Below, piece after piece: positions 8,764-16,775 of a DNA stretch of 26,344 nt. Within the stretch, counting starts at the first letter, position 1; every line of letters starts with the position of its first letter. The stretch is from assembly GCA_045640165.1 (NCBI GenBank), contig JAZUEK010000045.1, forward strand, positions 1-26,344, read 5' to 3'. This DNA comes from RGIG426 sp045640165 (GTDB taxonomy: Bacteria > Bacillota > Clostridia > Oscillospirales > Acutalibacteraceae). A program made the translations under genes and the position numbers. The notes under the pieces are model-generated. The model made no database searches. It was not told the origin of the DNA and saw only the letters and a program-made list of their open reading frames with translations.

Positions 8764-9363
8764 TTACGCGCGTTTCTCGATCACTTTGTCGATAAGACCG
8801 TATTTCACGGCTTCCTCCGCAGACATATAATTGTCGCGGTCGGTGTCTTTTTCGATGGTCTCAATCGACTGACCGGTCATCTCGGCAAGCATTTTGTTCA
8901 TCTTGCCGCGGATATACAGGATATGATCGGCTTGGATTTTGATATCGCTCGCCTGACCCTGCGTGCCGCCGAGCGGCTGGTGAATCATAATTTCGCTGTT
9001 CGGAAGCGCCATACGTTTGCCTTTGGCGCCTGCCGCGAGCAGGAACGAGCCCATGCTGGCCGCCATACCAATGCAGATGGTGGACACGTCGCATTTGATA
9101 AACTGCATCGTGTCGTAAATCGCCATACCGTCTTTGATATTGCCGCCGGGGCTGTTGATATACAGATGGATGTCCTTATCCGGGTCTTGACCCTCAAGGT
9201 ACAAAAGTTGTGCCACAACGAGCGAGGCACTGTTTTCGTTCACCTCATCGCACAGCATAATGATACGGTCATTCAGCAAGCGAGAGAAAATGTCATAACT
9301 GCGTTCGCCATGGCCCGTTTGTTCCACAACGTACGGTACCAAACTGCTCATTCGTTCGTTCAT
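8764..9363 (-). CDS. clpP: ATP-dependent Clp protease proteolytic subunit ClpP
   Basis: This is the serine peptidase that forms the ClpXP chamber. I place the start at 9363, giving 199 residues (MNERMSSLVPYV), because AAAGGAAG lies just upstream. Earlier in-frame ATGs at 9387 and 9369 sit before or against that ribosome site. The catalytic triad is complete: Ser103 in GMAASMGS, His128 in EIMIHQPLGG, and Asp177 in DRDNYMSAEEA. Length and sequence fit housekeeping ClpP. It follows tig by 63 bases and precedes clpX by 28 bases, the standard tig-clpP-clpX order. Confidence 0.96.
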   Translation of the reverse strand: MNERMSSLVPYVVEQTGHGERSYDIFSRLLNDRIIMLCDEVNENSASLVVAQLLYLEGQDPDKDIHLYINSPGGNIKDGMAIYDTMQFIKCDVSTICIGMAASMGSFLLAAGAKGKRMALPNSEIMIHQPLGGTQGQASDIKIQADHILYIRGKMNKMLAEMTGQSIETIEKDTDRDNYMSAEEAVKYGLIDKVIEKRA

Positions 9364-9426
9364 AGCCATCTTCCTTTCATGGTTCATCAGAGAGTGTAGG
9401 CAAAATTGTCCGGGTTTAATCGAAAA

Positions 9427-10989
9427 TTATTTCTCGGTTTTTTTCGCGGCCGGTTTCTTCGCGGTAGAAGTAGTCTTCTTCGCCGCCGGTTTCTTCTCGG
9501 CAGCCGCAGCAGTCTCTTTCTTCGCGGCCGGTTTCTTCGCGGTAGAAGTAGACTTCTTCGCCGCCGGTTTCTTTTCGGCAGCCGCGGCAGTCTCTTTTTT
9601 CGCGGCCGGTTTTTTCGCGGTAGAAGTGGTCTTCTTCGCCGCCGGTTTCTTTTCGGCAGTCTCGTCGGCTTCCGCTTTCTTAGCGGTCGATTTCTTCCCC
9701 GCCGGCCTCCCGACTTTGGCGTTGTCTTTCACGAAATGCAACGCTTTTTCGACGGTCAAATCCTCACGCAGGCTCTTCTCCGGAATCGCGGCTTTCACCT
9801 GCGCCACTTCCATTTTATACATCTCGGCAAATTTGGCATACTCGGCTTCCACATCCTCGGCAGACGCTTCGATGCCCTCGTTTTTCACGATGGTCTCGAG
9901 AGCCAGACGCACTTTGACTTGTTTCTCCGCCTGCTCGCGCATCGTCTCGCGGAACGCTTTCTCGTCCATGCCGGTGTATTGCAGATACATATCGAGGGAC
10001 AGACCTTGCATTTGCAGACGGCGAGCAAAATCCTCCACCGCGTCGTCCATCGCGTTTTCGAACATCGCATTCGGGATGTCCGCTTCCAGCAAATCGGCGA
10101 GTTGCTCGGCCAAAGCCGTCTCAAACGCGCCATCCGCCTCTTTTTCCGCGGCTTCGGTCAGTTTCGCTTTCACGTCGGCTTTGAACTCGTCCAGCGTGTC
10201 GAACTCGCTGCAATCTTTGGCGAAGTCGTCGTTGAGTTCCGGCAGTTCGCGGAATTTGATTTCGTTGAGTTTGCATTTGAACACCGCTTCTTTACCGGCG
10301 AGTTCTTCCGCATGGTACTCGGTCGGGAAAGTGACGTTCACGTCGAATTCCTCACCGATTTTTTTGCCGACAATCTGCTCCTCAAAGCCCGGAATGAATT
10401 GACCGGAACCGAGGGTCAGCGACTGGTTCTCACCTTTGCCGCCGGCAAACGCCACGTCGTCCACAAAGCCTTCATAATCAATCATAACGATATCATCCAA
10501 TTTGGCTTCGCGGTCCTCAACGGACACGAGACGGGACTGACGGTCTTGGAACTTTTTGAGCTCGGCATCCACGTCGTCATCCGACACGGACACAGCGGCT
10601 TTTTCCGCTTTCAGGCCTTTGTAACCGGCGATTTTGCACTCCGGTTTCACGGTGATGACGGCAGTGAAGGTCAAGCCCTCTTTGCCGACGGTGGTCACGT
10701 CGAGGTCGATTTTATCTTCCACAAACGCATAACCGCTTTCGGCGATGGCTTCGTCGAGCGCGGACGGATACACGGCGTTCATCGCATCTTCATAGAAGAT
10801 TTCGGTGCCGTACAGTTTTTCGATGTAGTTGCGCGGCGCTTTGCCTTTACGGAAGCCGGGGATGTTCATTGACTTCACGTTCTTGCGATACGCGGCATTA
10901 ACAGCCTGCTCGAAAGTGGCGGCGTCAACGTTGACTTCCAGTTTGACGCGATTGGCGTTTTCGGTTTTTTCTGCTTTGACTAAACTCAT
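9427..10989 (-). CDS. tig: Trigger factor with a long lysine/alanine-rich C-terminal repeat tail
   Basis: This ribosome-bound chaperone and peptidyl-prolyl isomerase meets nascent chains at the exit tunnel. The N-terminal ribosome-binding domain carries GFRKGKAPR at 45-53. The FKBP-type PPIase domain spans about 160-245 and the helical C-domain reaches about residue 424. The family normally ends near residue 430, but this protein continues to 520. Residues 446-520 are three copies of a 26-residue unit beginning EKKPAAKK (last copy truncated), strongly basic with net charge about +19 by my count, and like histone H1 or HupB tails. A GGGAGGAAG ribosome site precedes the ATG. The gene is followed by clpP. 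Confidence 0.96.
   Translation of the reverse strand: MSLVKAEKTENANRVKLEVNVDAATFEQAVNAAYRKNVKSMNIPGFRKGKAPRNYIEKLYGTEIFYEDAMNAVYPSALDEAIAESGYAFVEDKIDLDVTTVGKEGLTFTAVITVKPECKIAGYKGLKAEKAAVSVSDDDVDAELKKFQDRQSRLVSVEDREAKLDDIVMIDYEGFVDDVAFAGGKGENQSLTLGSGQFIPGFEEQIVGKKIGEEFDVNVTFPTEYHAEELAGKEAVFKCKLNEIKFRELPELNDDFAKDCSEFDTLDEFKADVKAKLTEAAEKEADGAFETALAEQLADLLEADIPNAMFENAMDDAVEDFARRLQMQGLSLDMYLQYTGMDEKAFRETMREQAEKQVKVRLALETIVKNEGIEASAEDVEAEYAKFAEMYKMEVAQVKAAIPEKSLREDLTVEKALHFVKDNAKVGRPAGKKSTAKKAEADETAEKKPAAKKTTSTAKKPAAKKETAAAAEKKPAAKKSTSTAKKPAAKKETAAAAEKKPAAKKTTSTAKKPAAKKTEK
9443..9658. repeat. 78-bp tandem repeat, about 2.8 copies, inside tig
   Basis: Near-identical blocks start at 9443, 9521 and 9599 (each begins ttcgcggccggtt on the plus strand), exactly 78 bases apart. 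Neighbouring copies differ at only about three or four positions. The period is 26 codons, so copy number can change without breaking the frame. Each unit encodes two AKKPAAKK-like half repeats. Confidence 0.95.
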
Positions 10990-11023
10990 TGGTACTTCCT
11001 CCCGGAATGATTTGATATTTTTT

Positions 11024-11039
11024 CCACAAAACGTTGTGG
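11024..11039. promoter_or_regulatory. Small inverted repeat upstream of tig
   Basis: CCACAA-AACG-TTGTGG is a perfect 6-bp inverted repeat in the 63-base gap between the metallophosphoesterase and tig. No T-run follows on the minus strand, so it is not a normal terminator. It could be an operator or an mRNA hairpin before tig. No convincing -35/-10 pair was found here. Confidence 0.35.
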
Positions 11040-11052
11040 TATTGGTACAAGG

Positions 11053-11751
11053 TTAAACGTTCGCCGACGGCGAAACGAGAAGCGGAGTGAATTTTAAGCT
11101 GTCGCAGGAAATTAAGGTCAGGTGAATTCCCTCAACCTCGCCCGTAACAGCGTGACGAATGCCGGCGCCGTGGACGTGACCGTAGTAGACACGGGAAACG
11201 CCCTCTTCTTTCAGCACTTGCCAGATTTCGTCGCAGGTGTCGGTTCCGAAGACCGGCGGATAATGGAGAAACACGACCGGCTCCAGTCCGGTTTGCTTGG
11301 CGGCTTCAATAGAGGTTCTAAGCCGCCCGGCTTCGCGCAAAATGACTTTTTTATCCGCATCGCCGGCATCAAAGAACCAGCCGCGACTGCCGCAAACAGC
11401 GAAACCCTCCACCGTTACGGCATCGTTGTGAACAATGCGCAACGTGGAAAAACCGTTTTCCTCGAAAAACGCATCCATCTTGCGACGAGTCGTCCACCAG
11501 TAATCGTGGTTGCCCTTGAAAATCAACTTTTTGCCGGGCAATCGGTCTAAAAACGCAAAATCCGCGGTTGCCTCTTCCAGCGACATCCCCCACGAGACGT
11601 CACCGGCAATCACCACCGTGTCATCGTCCGACACAAGAGCGCGCCAGTTTTGCTCGAAGCGCGAGACGTAATCGTCCCACCCGGAGAACACGTCCATCGG
11701 TTTATCGACGGAAAAGGATAAATGCGGGTCTGCGATTGCAAACAACGCCAT
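11053..11751 (-). CDS. Calcineurin-like metallophosphoesterase
   Basis: This is a predicted di-metal phosphoesterase of 232 residues with unknown substrate. The motifs are in canonical order: DPH (Asp8, His10), GDVSW (50-54), GNHD (80-83), FLHYPP (His163) and GHVHG (191-195). All metal ligands are therefore present. The start lies 4 bases after the thrC stop and the ribosome site GAGGGGTGA overlaps the thrC end, so it is almost certainly co-transcribed with thrC. tig follows 63 bases later. The short form of this family is common in Clostridia and is annotated only as metallophosphoesterase; phosphodiesterase activity is an inference from motifs. Confidence 0.9.
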   Translation of the reverse strand: MALFAIADPHLSFSVDKPMDVFSGWDDYVSRFEQNWRALVSDDDTVVIAGDVSWGMSLEEATADFAFLDRLPGKKLIFKGNHDYWWTTRRKMDAFFEENGFSTLRIVHNDAVTVEGFAVCGSRGWFFDAGDADKKVILREAGRLRTSIEAAKQTGLEPVVFLHYPPVFGTDTCDEIWQVLKEEGVSRVYYGHVHGAGIRHAVTGEVEGIHLTLISCDSLKFTPLLVSPSANV

Positions 11752-11755
11752 TCAC

Positions 11756-13255
11756 TCACCCCTCGGTGATGCCGAGCGTCGAGAGCACCTCGGCGCGCAT
11801 CTCCTCTTTGTTGCAGACGGTCGTAAACCGCACCGCTTTGCCTTTCAGCATTTTAAGCGGATCGGGCATCGCCACGCCGGATTTTTCGCAAAGCGCATCG
11901 GCGCAAGCAAAATCGTCTGCCGGAGCGTCGCCGCACAGTGCGGTCAGCACGCTCGCCGGGAATTTATAAGGGTTCGCGGTCGAGGCGATGACGGTGGGCG
12001 TTTTGTCCCCCGTCGCCGCCAAATACTCCTCGCACACGCCGACGGCGACCGCCGTGTGAGTGTCGATGAGGTAGTTGTAGTTTTCGAACGTGTCGCGGAT
12101 GACGGCGGCGGTTTTCGCCTCGTCACAAGAGCCGGAGGCAAACTGCTCATCCAGCGCCGCACGCACTTTATCGGAGACGGTGTAGTTTCCGTTAGAGACG
12201 AGCGCTTCCATCCACGCTTTCACCTCGGCATCGTCTCTGTCGCACAAGTCGAACAGCAGACGCTCGAGGTTAGAGGAAATCAGAATATCCATCGACGGCG
12301 ACGTGGTCGTAAAGAACTCGCGGCGGCGGTCGTACGTGCCGGTTTCGAAGAAATCGGTCAGCACGCGGTTTTGGTTGCTGGCGCAGACGAGTTTTTTAAT
12401 CGGCACGCCCATCTTCTTCGCATAGTACGCGGCGAGGATGTTGCCGAAGTTGCCGGTCGGCACCACAACGTTCATCGGCTCGCCCGCTTTCAGCGCGCCG
12501 GCTTTCAAGAGGTCGCAGTACGCAGAGACGTAGTACACGATCTGGGGGCAAAGGCGACCCCAGTTGATGGAGTTGGCGGAAGAAAATTTCTTGCCGTTTT
12601 CGGCGAGCAGGTCGCCGGTTTCGCTGTCGGTGAAAATGGCTTTCACACCGTTTTGGGCATCGTCGAAGTTGCCGCGAATGGCAAACACGCCGACGTTTTG
12701 TCCCTCCTGCGTCGCCATTTGCAGTTTTTGCATTTTGGAAACGCCCTGGTCGGGATAGAACACGAGAATACGGGTGTTCGGCGCATCGCAGAAACCCTCG
12801 AGCGCGGCTTTGCCGGTATCGCCGGAGGTCGCAACCAAAATCACGATTTCTTCGCCATTGCCGGCTTTGGCCACCGAGTAGCGCATAAAGTGCGGCAAAA
12901 TCTGCAGCGCCATATCTTTGAAAGCGCAGGTCGGGCCGTGCCACAGTTCAAGGACGTAGGCGTTATCGTGCAAATGGGTCAGCGGTGCGACCGCCGCCGA
13001 GCGGAATTTCTTGTCGGTATAGGCGCTGTCTACACAGTCCGCCACTTCTGCATCGGAAAAATCCGAAAGATATTTGCCGAGAACAAACTTAGCGCGCGCC
13101 GTATACGATTCGCCGCTCATCCGTTCCAAATCGGACAGCGAGATTTGCGGAAATTCGGTCGGCACAAAGAGACCTTTATCTGCGGAAATGCCGCGTGCGA
13201 TTGCTTGCGCCGAAGTGACGCGGAGATCTTTGTTGCGCGTGCTCTGGTATTGCAT
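11756..13255 (-). CDS. thrC: Threonine synthase
   Basis: This PLP enzyme converts O-phosphohomoserine to threonine. The 499-residue protein is the long (yeast/E. coli/clostridial) class, with the N-terminal YQSTRNKDLRVTSAQAI segment and the PLP lysine Lys113 in PTCAFKDMALQ. The phosphate-binding segment is VATSGDTGKAAL, followed by the GNFGN motif. CGGGAGTG precedes the ATG. A strong promoter and operator-like palindrome lie directly upstream. The 46-base leader is too short for a T-box, so charged-tRNA control in cis is unlikely. Confidence 0.96.
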   Translation of the reverse strand: MQYQSTRNKDLRVTSAQAIARGISADKGLFVPTEFPQISLSDLERMSGESYTARAKFVLGKYLSDFSDAEVADCVDSAYTDKKFRSAAVAPLTHLHDNAYVLELWHGPTCAFKDMALQILPHFMRYSVAKAGNGEEIVILVATSGDTGKAALEGFCDAPNTRILVFYPDQGVSKMQKLQMATQEGQNVGVFAIRGNFDDAQNGVKAIFTDSETGDLLAENGKKFSSANSINWGRLCPQIVYYVSAYCDLLKAGALKAGEPMNVVVPTGNFGNILAAYYAKKMGVPIKKLVCASNQNRVLTDFFETGTYDRRREFFTTTSPSMDILISSNLERLLFDLCDRDDAEVKAWMEALVSNGNYTVSDKVRAALDEQFASGSCDEAKTAAVIRDTFENYNYLIDTHTAVAVGVCEEYLAATGDKTPTVIASTANPYKFPASVLTALCGDAPADDFACADALCEKSGVAMPDPLKMLKGKAVRFTTVCNKEEMRAEVLSTLGITEG

Positions 13256-13292
13256 AGAGGTTCACTCCCGTGTAATAAACAAAATAAAATAT

Positions 13293-13309
13293 ATAGACAT
13301 CTTGTCTAT
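13293..13309. promoter_or_regulatory. 17-bp palindromic operator candidate at the thrC start site
   Basis: ATAGACA-TCT-TGTCTAT is a perfect inverted repeat with a 3-base centre. It touches the -10 box and covers the predicted transcription start of thrC, the usual place for a repressor site. The cognate regulator is unknown and no regulator gene lies nearby. Confidence 0.6.
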
Positions 13310-13336
13310 CATAATACAAAACGGCCGGTTTGTCAA
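13308..13336 (-). promoter_or_regulatory. Sigma-A promoter of thrC
   Basis: On the minus strand, TTGACA (13331-13336) and TATGAT (13308-13313) are separated by exactly 17 bases, close to the sigma-A consensus. The start site would be near 13301, about 46 bases before the thrC ATG. The -35 element lies in the loop of the terminator of the upstream dipeptidase gene. Confidence 0.75.
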
Positions 13337-13351
13337 ATCAAAACCGACCGT
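13321..13351 (-). terminator. Intrinsic terminator after the dipeptidase gene
   Basis: Just beyond the minus-strand stop at 13356, an 11-bp stem (ACGGTCGGTTT with AAACCGGCCGT, one G-U pair, 9-base loop) is followed by TTTTG. It ends the rplS-lepB-rbgA-rnhB-yraN-dipeptidase run and overlaps the -35 of thrC. Confidence 0.8.
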
Positions 13352-13355
13352 TTTT

Positions 13356-14270
13356 TTACATTTTTTGAAAAAAATCGCGTGCATTTTCGAAAAAAAGCCG
13401 CAAAAGCAGGCTTTTTTCGTAGCCACGCCCCACAAAATAGTCGAAAAGCGATTCCGCCACCGCCACGCCGCCCCATTCTTTCGGCAAATCCGTACCGTCC
13501 AAATCGAAGCCGAGAGCCAGTGACCGTTCGCCGCCTAAGTCGAGAAAATGAGCCAAGTGCCGTTCGAACCGGGCGAAACTCTGTTCTCCCAACTGGGATA
13601 CACAGAGGTTGAGTCCGACCAATCCCCCACGCCGCACGATTTCCGAAAACTGGGCGTCGGTGAGATTACGCTTGTGGTCAAACACCGCGCGCGACACGGA
13701 ATGGGAGGCAATAAATGGTGCCGTTGCCGCCTCACACACGTCCCAAAAGCCGCGCTCGTTCAGATGCGATACGTCCGCGACGATGTGCTTGCGTTCCATC
13801 GCGTGCAAAAGGGCTTTTCCGAACACCGTCAACCCCCGATTTTCGTCACCGAGGACACCGGACGCCGCCTCGTTGTCGCCGTTCCAAGTAAGGGTAATCA
13901 CCTTTACATCATTGTTGGCAAATTCGTCGAGCAAATCGAGGTTGCCGGCGAGCGGTGCGGCACTTTCGAGCCCCAAAATTCCGATGCACTCTTCTTCAAA
14001 AGCGGTGGGAAACGCCTCGTCTGCGTGCCACAAGCGAAACGCCGGAAAATAGCGCTTTTCCGCCTTATGAGCAACGGCAATCGCCTGCCTCGCCGCACAA
14101 GTTGCGGCCTCACCGCGCAGCGTATCCGGTGTCCACACCGCGAGCACCTGCGCACTGGGTGCAAAACGAAGCGCGCGAGACACGTCCCAGTGGAGCGTAT
14201 TGCTGTAAAGGTCTTCCCCTTTTCGCACGCATTCCGTCAAGGTGTCGCAATGCAGGTCAAAAAGCGGCAC
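13356..14270 (-). CDS. Membrane dipeptidase-like protein (peptidase family M19)
   Basis: This is a zinc-dependent dipeptidase of the renal dipeptidase fold, probably cytoplasmic because no signal peptide is present. I choose the GTG at 14270 (MPLFDLHCDTL, 304 residues), preceded by GGGGGAT. This overlaps the end of the yraN gene by 14 bases. The metal ligands His7 and Asp9 in DLHCD are followed by the bridging Glu in GLESA, the His of VADVSHLNERG, the IASHS histidine with DHKRNL, and the C-terminal Asp of GFDLDG. The protein is slightly short for the family but complete. It is the last gene of its run and ends at a terminator. Confidence 0.9.
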   Translation of the reverse strand: MPLFDLHCDTLTECVRKGEDLYSNTLHWDVSRALRFAPSAQVLAVWTPDTLRGEAATCAARQAIAVAHKAEKRYFPAFRLWHADEAFPTAFEEECIGILGLESAAPLAGNLDLLDEFANNDVKVITLTWNGDNEAASGVLGDENRGLTVFGKALLHAMERKHIVADVSHLNERGFWDVCEAATAPFIASHSVSRAVFDHKRNLTDAQFSEIVRRGGLVGLNLCVSQLGEQSFARFERHLAHFLDLGGERSLALGFDLDGTDLPKEWGGVAVAESLFDYFVGRGYEKSLLLRLFFENARDFFQKM

Positions 14271-14649
14271 GCAAATCCCCCGTTTCAAAGGCGTTTTTGA
14301 GATGATCAATTCGTTTTGCCGCAAGCGGTGCATCTCCGGCAGACGTGACGATTTCAATCACGTCAAACCGCGGCTGTAACTTCGTTTTATGGCGTTGCAA
14401 ATAGAGCATCGCCGTCTTTTTGATTTTCTCCTGCTTGTCGCGCGTAACCGTTTCTTTCGGCGACTCTGTCAAATCGTGTTCGCCGCGCGTTTTCACCTCG
14501 ACAAACACGATATAGGTCGCATCGGTCGCGATAATATCCACCTCGCCGAGGCGACTGCGCGCGTTGACTGCCAGAATATCGTATCCGTGTTCCCGTAAAA
14601 AACGAGCGGCGATGACTTCCCCCGCCGCTCCTTTGGAGATTCCTGCCAT
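14257..14649 (-). CDS. yraN: YraN family protein (UPF0102, endonuclease fold)
   Basis: This is a small 130-residue protein of the UPF0102 family, which has a PD-(D/E)XK nuclease-like core and no settled function. The nuclease motif is visible: Asp38 in GEVDIIA and Glu51-x-Lys53 in VEVKTR. The ATG at 14649 follows rnhB by 23 bases. rnhB-yraN adjacency is common in bacteria. The 3' end overlaps the GTG start of the dipeptidase gene. Confidence 0.92.
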   Translation of the reverse strand: MAGISKGAAGEVIAARFLREHGYDILAVNARSRLGEVDIIATDATYIVFVEVKTRGEHDLTESPKETVTRDKQEKIKKTAMLYLQRHKTKLQPRFDVIEIVTSAGDAPLAAKRIDHLKNAFETGDLRAAF

Positions 14650-14672
14650 AGCGCATTTCTCCTTGCTTCAAA

Positions 14673-15299
14673 TTAAACCGCGTTGCCGTGGTCGTCGCTC
14701 GCCAAGAATTTTTTGAGAAAACTGCGACGATGCACCGGCGACACGCCGAATTCCCGAAGCGCATCGTAATGCGCTGCTGTGCCGTAGCCCTTGTGCTTTG
14801 CAAAGCCGTATTGCGGATACTGCGCGTCCAACTCATAAAGCACGCGGTCACGGCTGACTTTCGCCAAAATCGACGCCGCTGCAATAGACGCAGACAGCGC
14901 ATCGCCTTTGATAACGTAGCGCATTTTTGCCGGAAGTTCCGGCGGCAGACGGTTGCCGTCCACCAGCACCAAGTCGGCGGAAAGTCCCGTCGCTTCATAC
15001 GCGCGCGTCATCGCGAGATACGTGGCGTTCAAAATGTTGAGTTCCTCGATTTCTTCCACGGTGGCAAACCCGATTCCATACGCCACCGCCGTCTCGCATA
15101 TTACGTCAAACAGTTGCTCACGCTTCTTTTCGGAAATCTTTTTGGAATCGTTAAGCCCCTCGATTTCCACATCCGGCGGCAACACCACCGCCGCCGCATA
15201 CACCGGGCCGCAAAGTGGGCCGCGGCCGGCTTCGTCAATACCGCAAAGCGTAGGAAACCCCTCGGCGCGAACAGCGCTATCAAATTCTACGTTCGTCAT
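14673..15299 (-). CDS. rnhB: Ribonuclease HII
   Basis: This enzyme cuts RNA in RNA-DNA hybrids and removes misincorporated ribonucleotides. The start at 15299 (MTNVEFDSA, 208 residues) fits the family. A longer open frame upstream runs through the rbgA gene and is not translated. Catalytic Asp22 and Glu23 are in GIDEAGRGPLCGP, and Asp114 is in LVDGNRLP. The C-terminal HKGYGTAAHYDAL and SPVHRRSF motifs are present. The gene begins 7 bases after the rbgA stop, which suggests coupling in the conserved rplS-lepB-rbgA-rnhB cluster. Confidence 0.95.
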   Translation of the reverse strand: MTNVEFDSAVRAEGFPTLCGIDEAGRGPLCGPVYAAAVVLPPDVEIEGLNDSKKISEKKREQLFDVICETAVAYGIGFATVEEIEELNILNATYLAMTRAYEATGLSADLVLVDGNRLPPELPAKMRYVIKGDALSASIAAASILAKVSRDRVLYELDAQYPQYGFAKHKGYGTAAHYDALREFGVSPVHRRSFLKKFLASDDHGNAV

Positions 15300-15306
15300 T
15301 CTTAAA

Positions 15307-16188
15307 TCAGACCTCTTTCGGCGGAAATTCCAACGTAATCCGCCCCAATTTTCCGCCGCGATATTCGTCCAGAAGCGTGTTGGCGGCACGTTCGGTGTTG
15401 ACCTCGCCACCCGAAACGAGCATCCCCCGTTTTCTGCCGACGGTTTCGAGCAATTCGTAATTTTCCTGCTCTTGCCATCCCTCGACGGAATCAAGTTTGA
15501 AGCGTTCGGCAAGGCGATCGGCGTATTCGGTTTTCAGAATACCGAGGAGTTCGCACGCCAGTTCCTCGCAGTCGAGGATTTGGTCGCGAATGGCGCCGGT
15601 AAACGCAAGATGCAGCCCGACGGTCTGGTCCTCGAATTTCGGCCACAGCACACCGGGAGTGTCGAGCAACAGCACGCCGTCCGGCAGGCCGAACCACTGG
15701 TTGCCGCGCGTCACGCCCGGGCGATCCTCCGCCTTGGCTTTTGTTCCGCGAGAAAGGCGGTTGATAAACGAGGATTTTCCCACGTTCGGAATACCGGCCA
15801 CCATCGCGCGGACAGAGCGTCCGACCATGCCTTTTTGTTGCCAAACGGCAATTTCGTCTTTTAGAGTTTCGCGCATCAGCGGCGTAATTTTAGAAAGCCC
15901 GCGACCGCTTTTGCAGTCTACGGGCAACGCTTTTACGCCGTTTTTCTCATAATAAGCCACCCAACGCGCGGTGGCGGCTTCGTCCGCCAAATCCGCCTTG
16001 TTGAGCAAAACGAGGCGCGGTTTTCCGGCGGTCAGCGTGTCCATTTCCGGGTTACGGGAGGACAGCGGAATGCGCGCGTCCAACACCTCAACCACCATAT
16101 CGATGAGTTTTAAGCTCTCGGTGATTTTGCGGCGAGTACGCGCCATATGCCCGGGAAACCATTGAATTTGAGAGGATTGTTGTTCCAT
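15307..16188 (-). CDS. rbgA: Ribosome biogenesis GTPase RbgA (YlqF)
   Basis: This is a circularly permuted GTPase needed for late 50S maturation. Of 293 residues, the motif order is G4 (NKAD, 63-66), then G1 (GIPNVGKS, 132-139), then G3 (DTPGV, 176-180), which defines the permuted YlqF/YawG family. The N-terminus IQWFPGHMARTRR is typical. AAGGAGAG precedes the ATG. It lies 11 bases after lepB and 7 bases before rnhB. Confidence 0.96.
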   Translation of the reverse strand: MEQQSSQIQWFPGHMARTRRKITESLKLIDMVVEVLDARIPLSSRNPEMDTLTAGKPRLVLLNKADLADEAATARWVAYYEKNGVKALPVDCKSGRGLSKITPLMRETLKDEIAVWQQKGMVGRSVRAMVAGIPNVGKSSFINRLSRGTKAKAEDRPGVTRGNQWFGLPDGVLLLDTPGVLWPKFEDQTVGLHLAFTGAIRDQILDCEELACELLGILKTEYADRLAERFKLDSVEGWQEQENYELLETVGRKRGMLVSGGEVNTERAANTLLDEYRGGKLGRITLEFPPKEV

Positions 16189-16199
16189 AACGTCTCTCC

Positions 16200-16775
16200 T
16201 TACGAAAGGGGCAGATTATCGTAAATTCCACCGAAATCCGCCGTCGGGAAAATGCGCCACACCGCTTTTCCCATCAATTCTTCCACAGGGAAACAGCCGA
16301 ATTCGCGGCTGTCACGGGAATTGTTGCGGTGGTCGCCCATCACGAACACGCACCCCTCCGGCACCGTTTCGGTGATGCCGTAAGGCAGGTTCAAATAGTT
16401 GACGTACGGCTCGTCTAATTTCACATCGTTCAAGTATACTGCGGTCGGCTCCACGCGCACGGTATCGCCGGCAACGCCGATAACACGTTTAATAAGCGGT
16501 TCTTCCACCTCGGTGTCCCCTTTGTGGAAGCGGTTGACAATCACAATATCGCCGCGCTGGGGCTCATAGAGGAAATTCACCATCAACAAGCGGTCGTTGT
16601 TTTGCAGAGTATCCTGCATCGATTCGCCGTCCACACCGGCGGTGCGGACAAAAAACAAAAACAGCAGCGAGACAACAAGCAACGCCGGAACAACGATATC
16701 CAGCACGTCATACAGCGCCGAAACCAGCACACTGCCGGCGGACTCTTCTTCGAAATTCACGTTGTTCTCATCCAT
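16200..16775 (-). CDS. lepB: Signal peptidase I (second of a tandem pair)
   Basis: This membrane serine protease removes signal peptides from exported proteins. Of 191 residues, there is one N-terminal membrane helix (about 22-43), catalytic Ser52 in GESMQDTL and Lys96 in PLIKRVIG. The box E motif GDHRNNSRDSR is present. The start overlaps the end of the upstream signal peptidase gene by 8 bases, so the two are coupled. It is followed by rbgA after 11 bases. Both catalytic residues are intact, so the pair is not a gene and its degenerate copy. Confidence 0.95.
   Translation of the reverse strand: MDENNVNFEEESAGSVLVSALYDVLDIVVPALLVVSLLFLFFVRTAGVDGESMQDTLQNNDRLLMVNFLYEPQRGDIVIVNRFHKGDTEVEEPLIKRVIGVAGDTVRVEPTAVYLNDVKLDEPYVNYLNLPYGITETVPEGCVFVMGDHRNNSRDSREFGCFPVEELMGKAVWRIFPTADFGGIYDNLPLS

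Noticed and set aside
9406..10872. Long plus-strand open frame (488 codons) rich in Arg, Leu and Phe
   Set aside because: It is the antisense of tig; its repeats mirror the 78-bp tig repeats, and no family or ribosome site supports it.
12056..13612. Plus-strand open frame of 518 codons
   Set aside because: It runs antisense through thrC, the terminator and the dipeptidase gene and resembles no protein family.
15300..15512. N-terminal extension of RNase HII by 71 codons
   Set aside because: The extension lies inside rbgA in another frame and the short form already has the normal family length.
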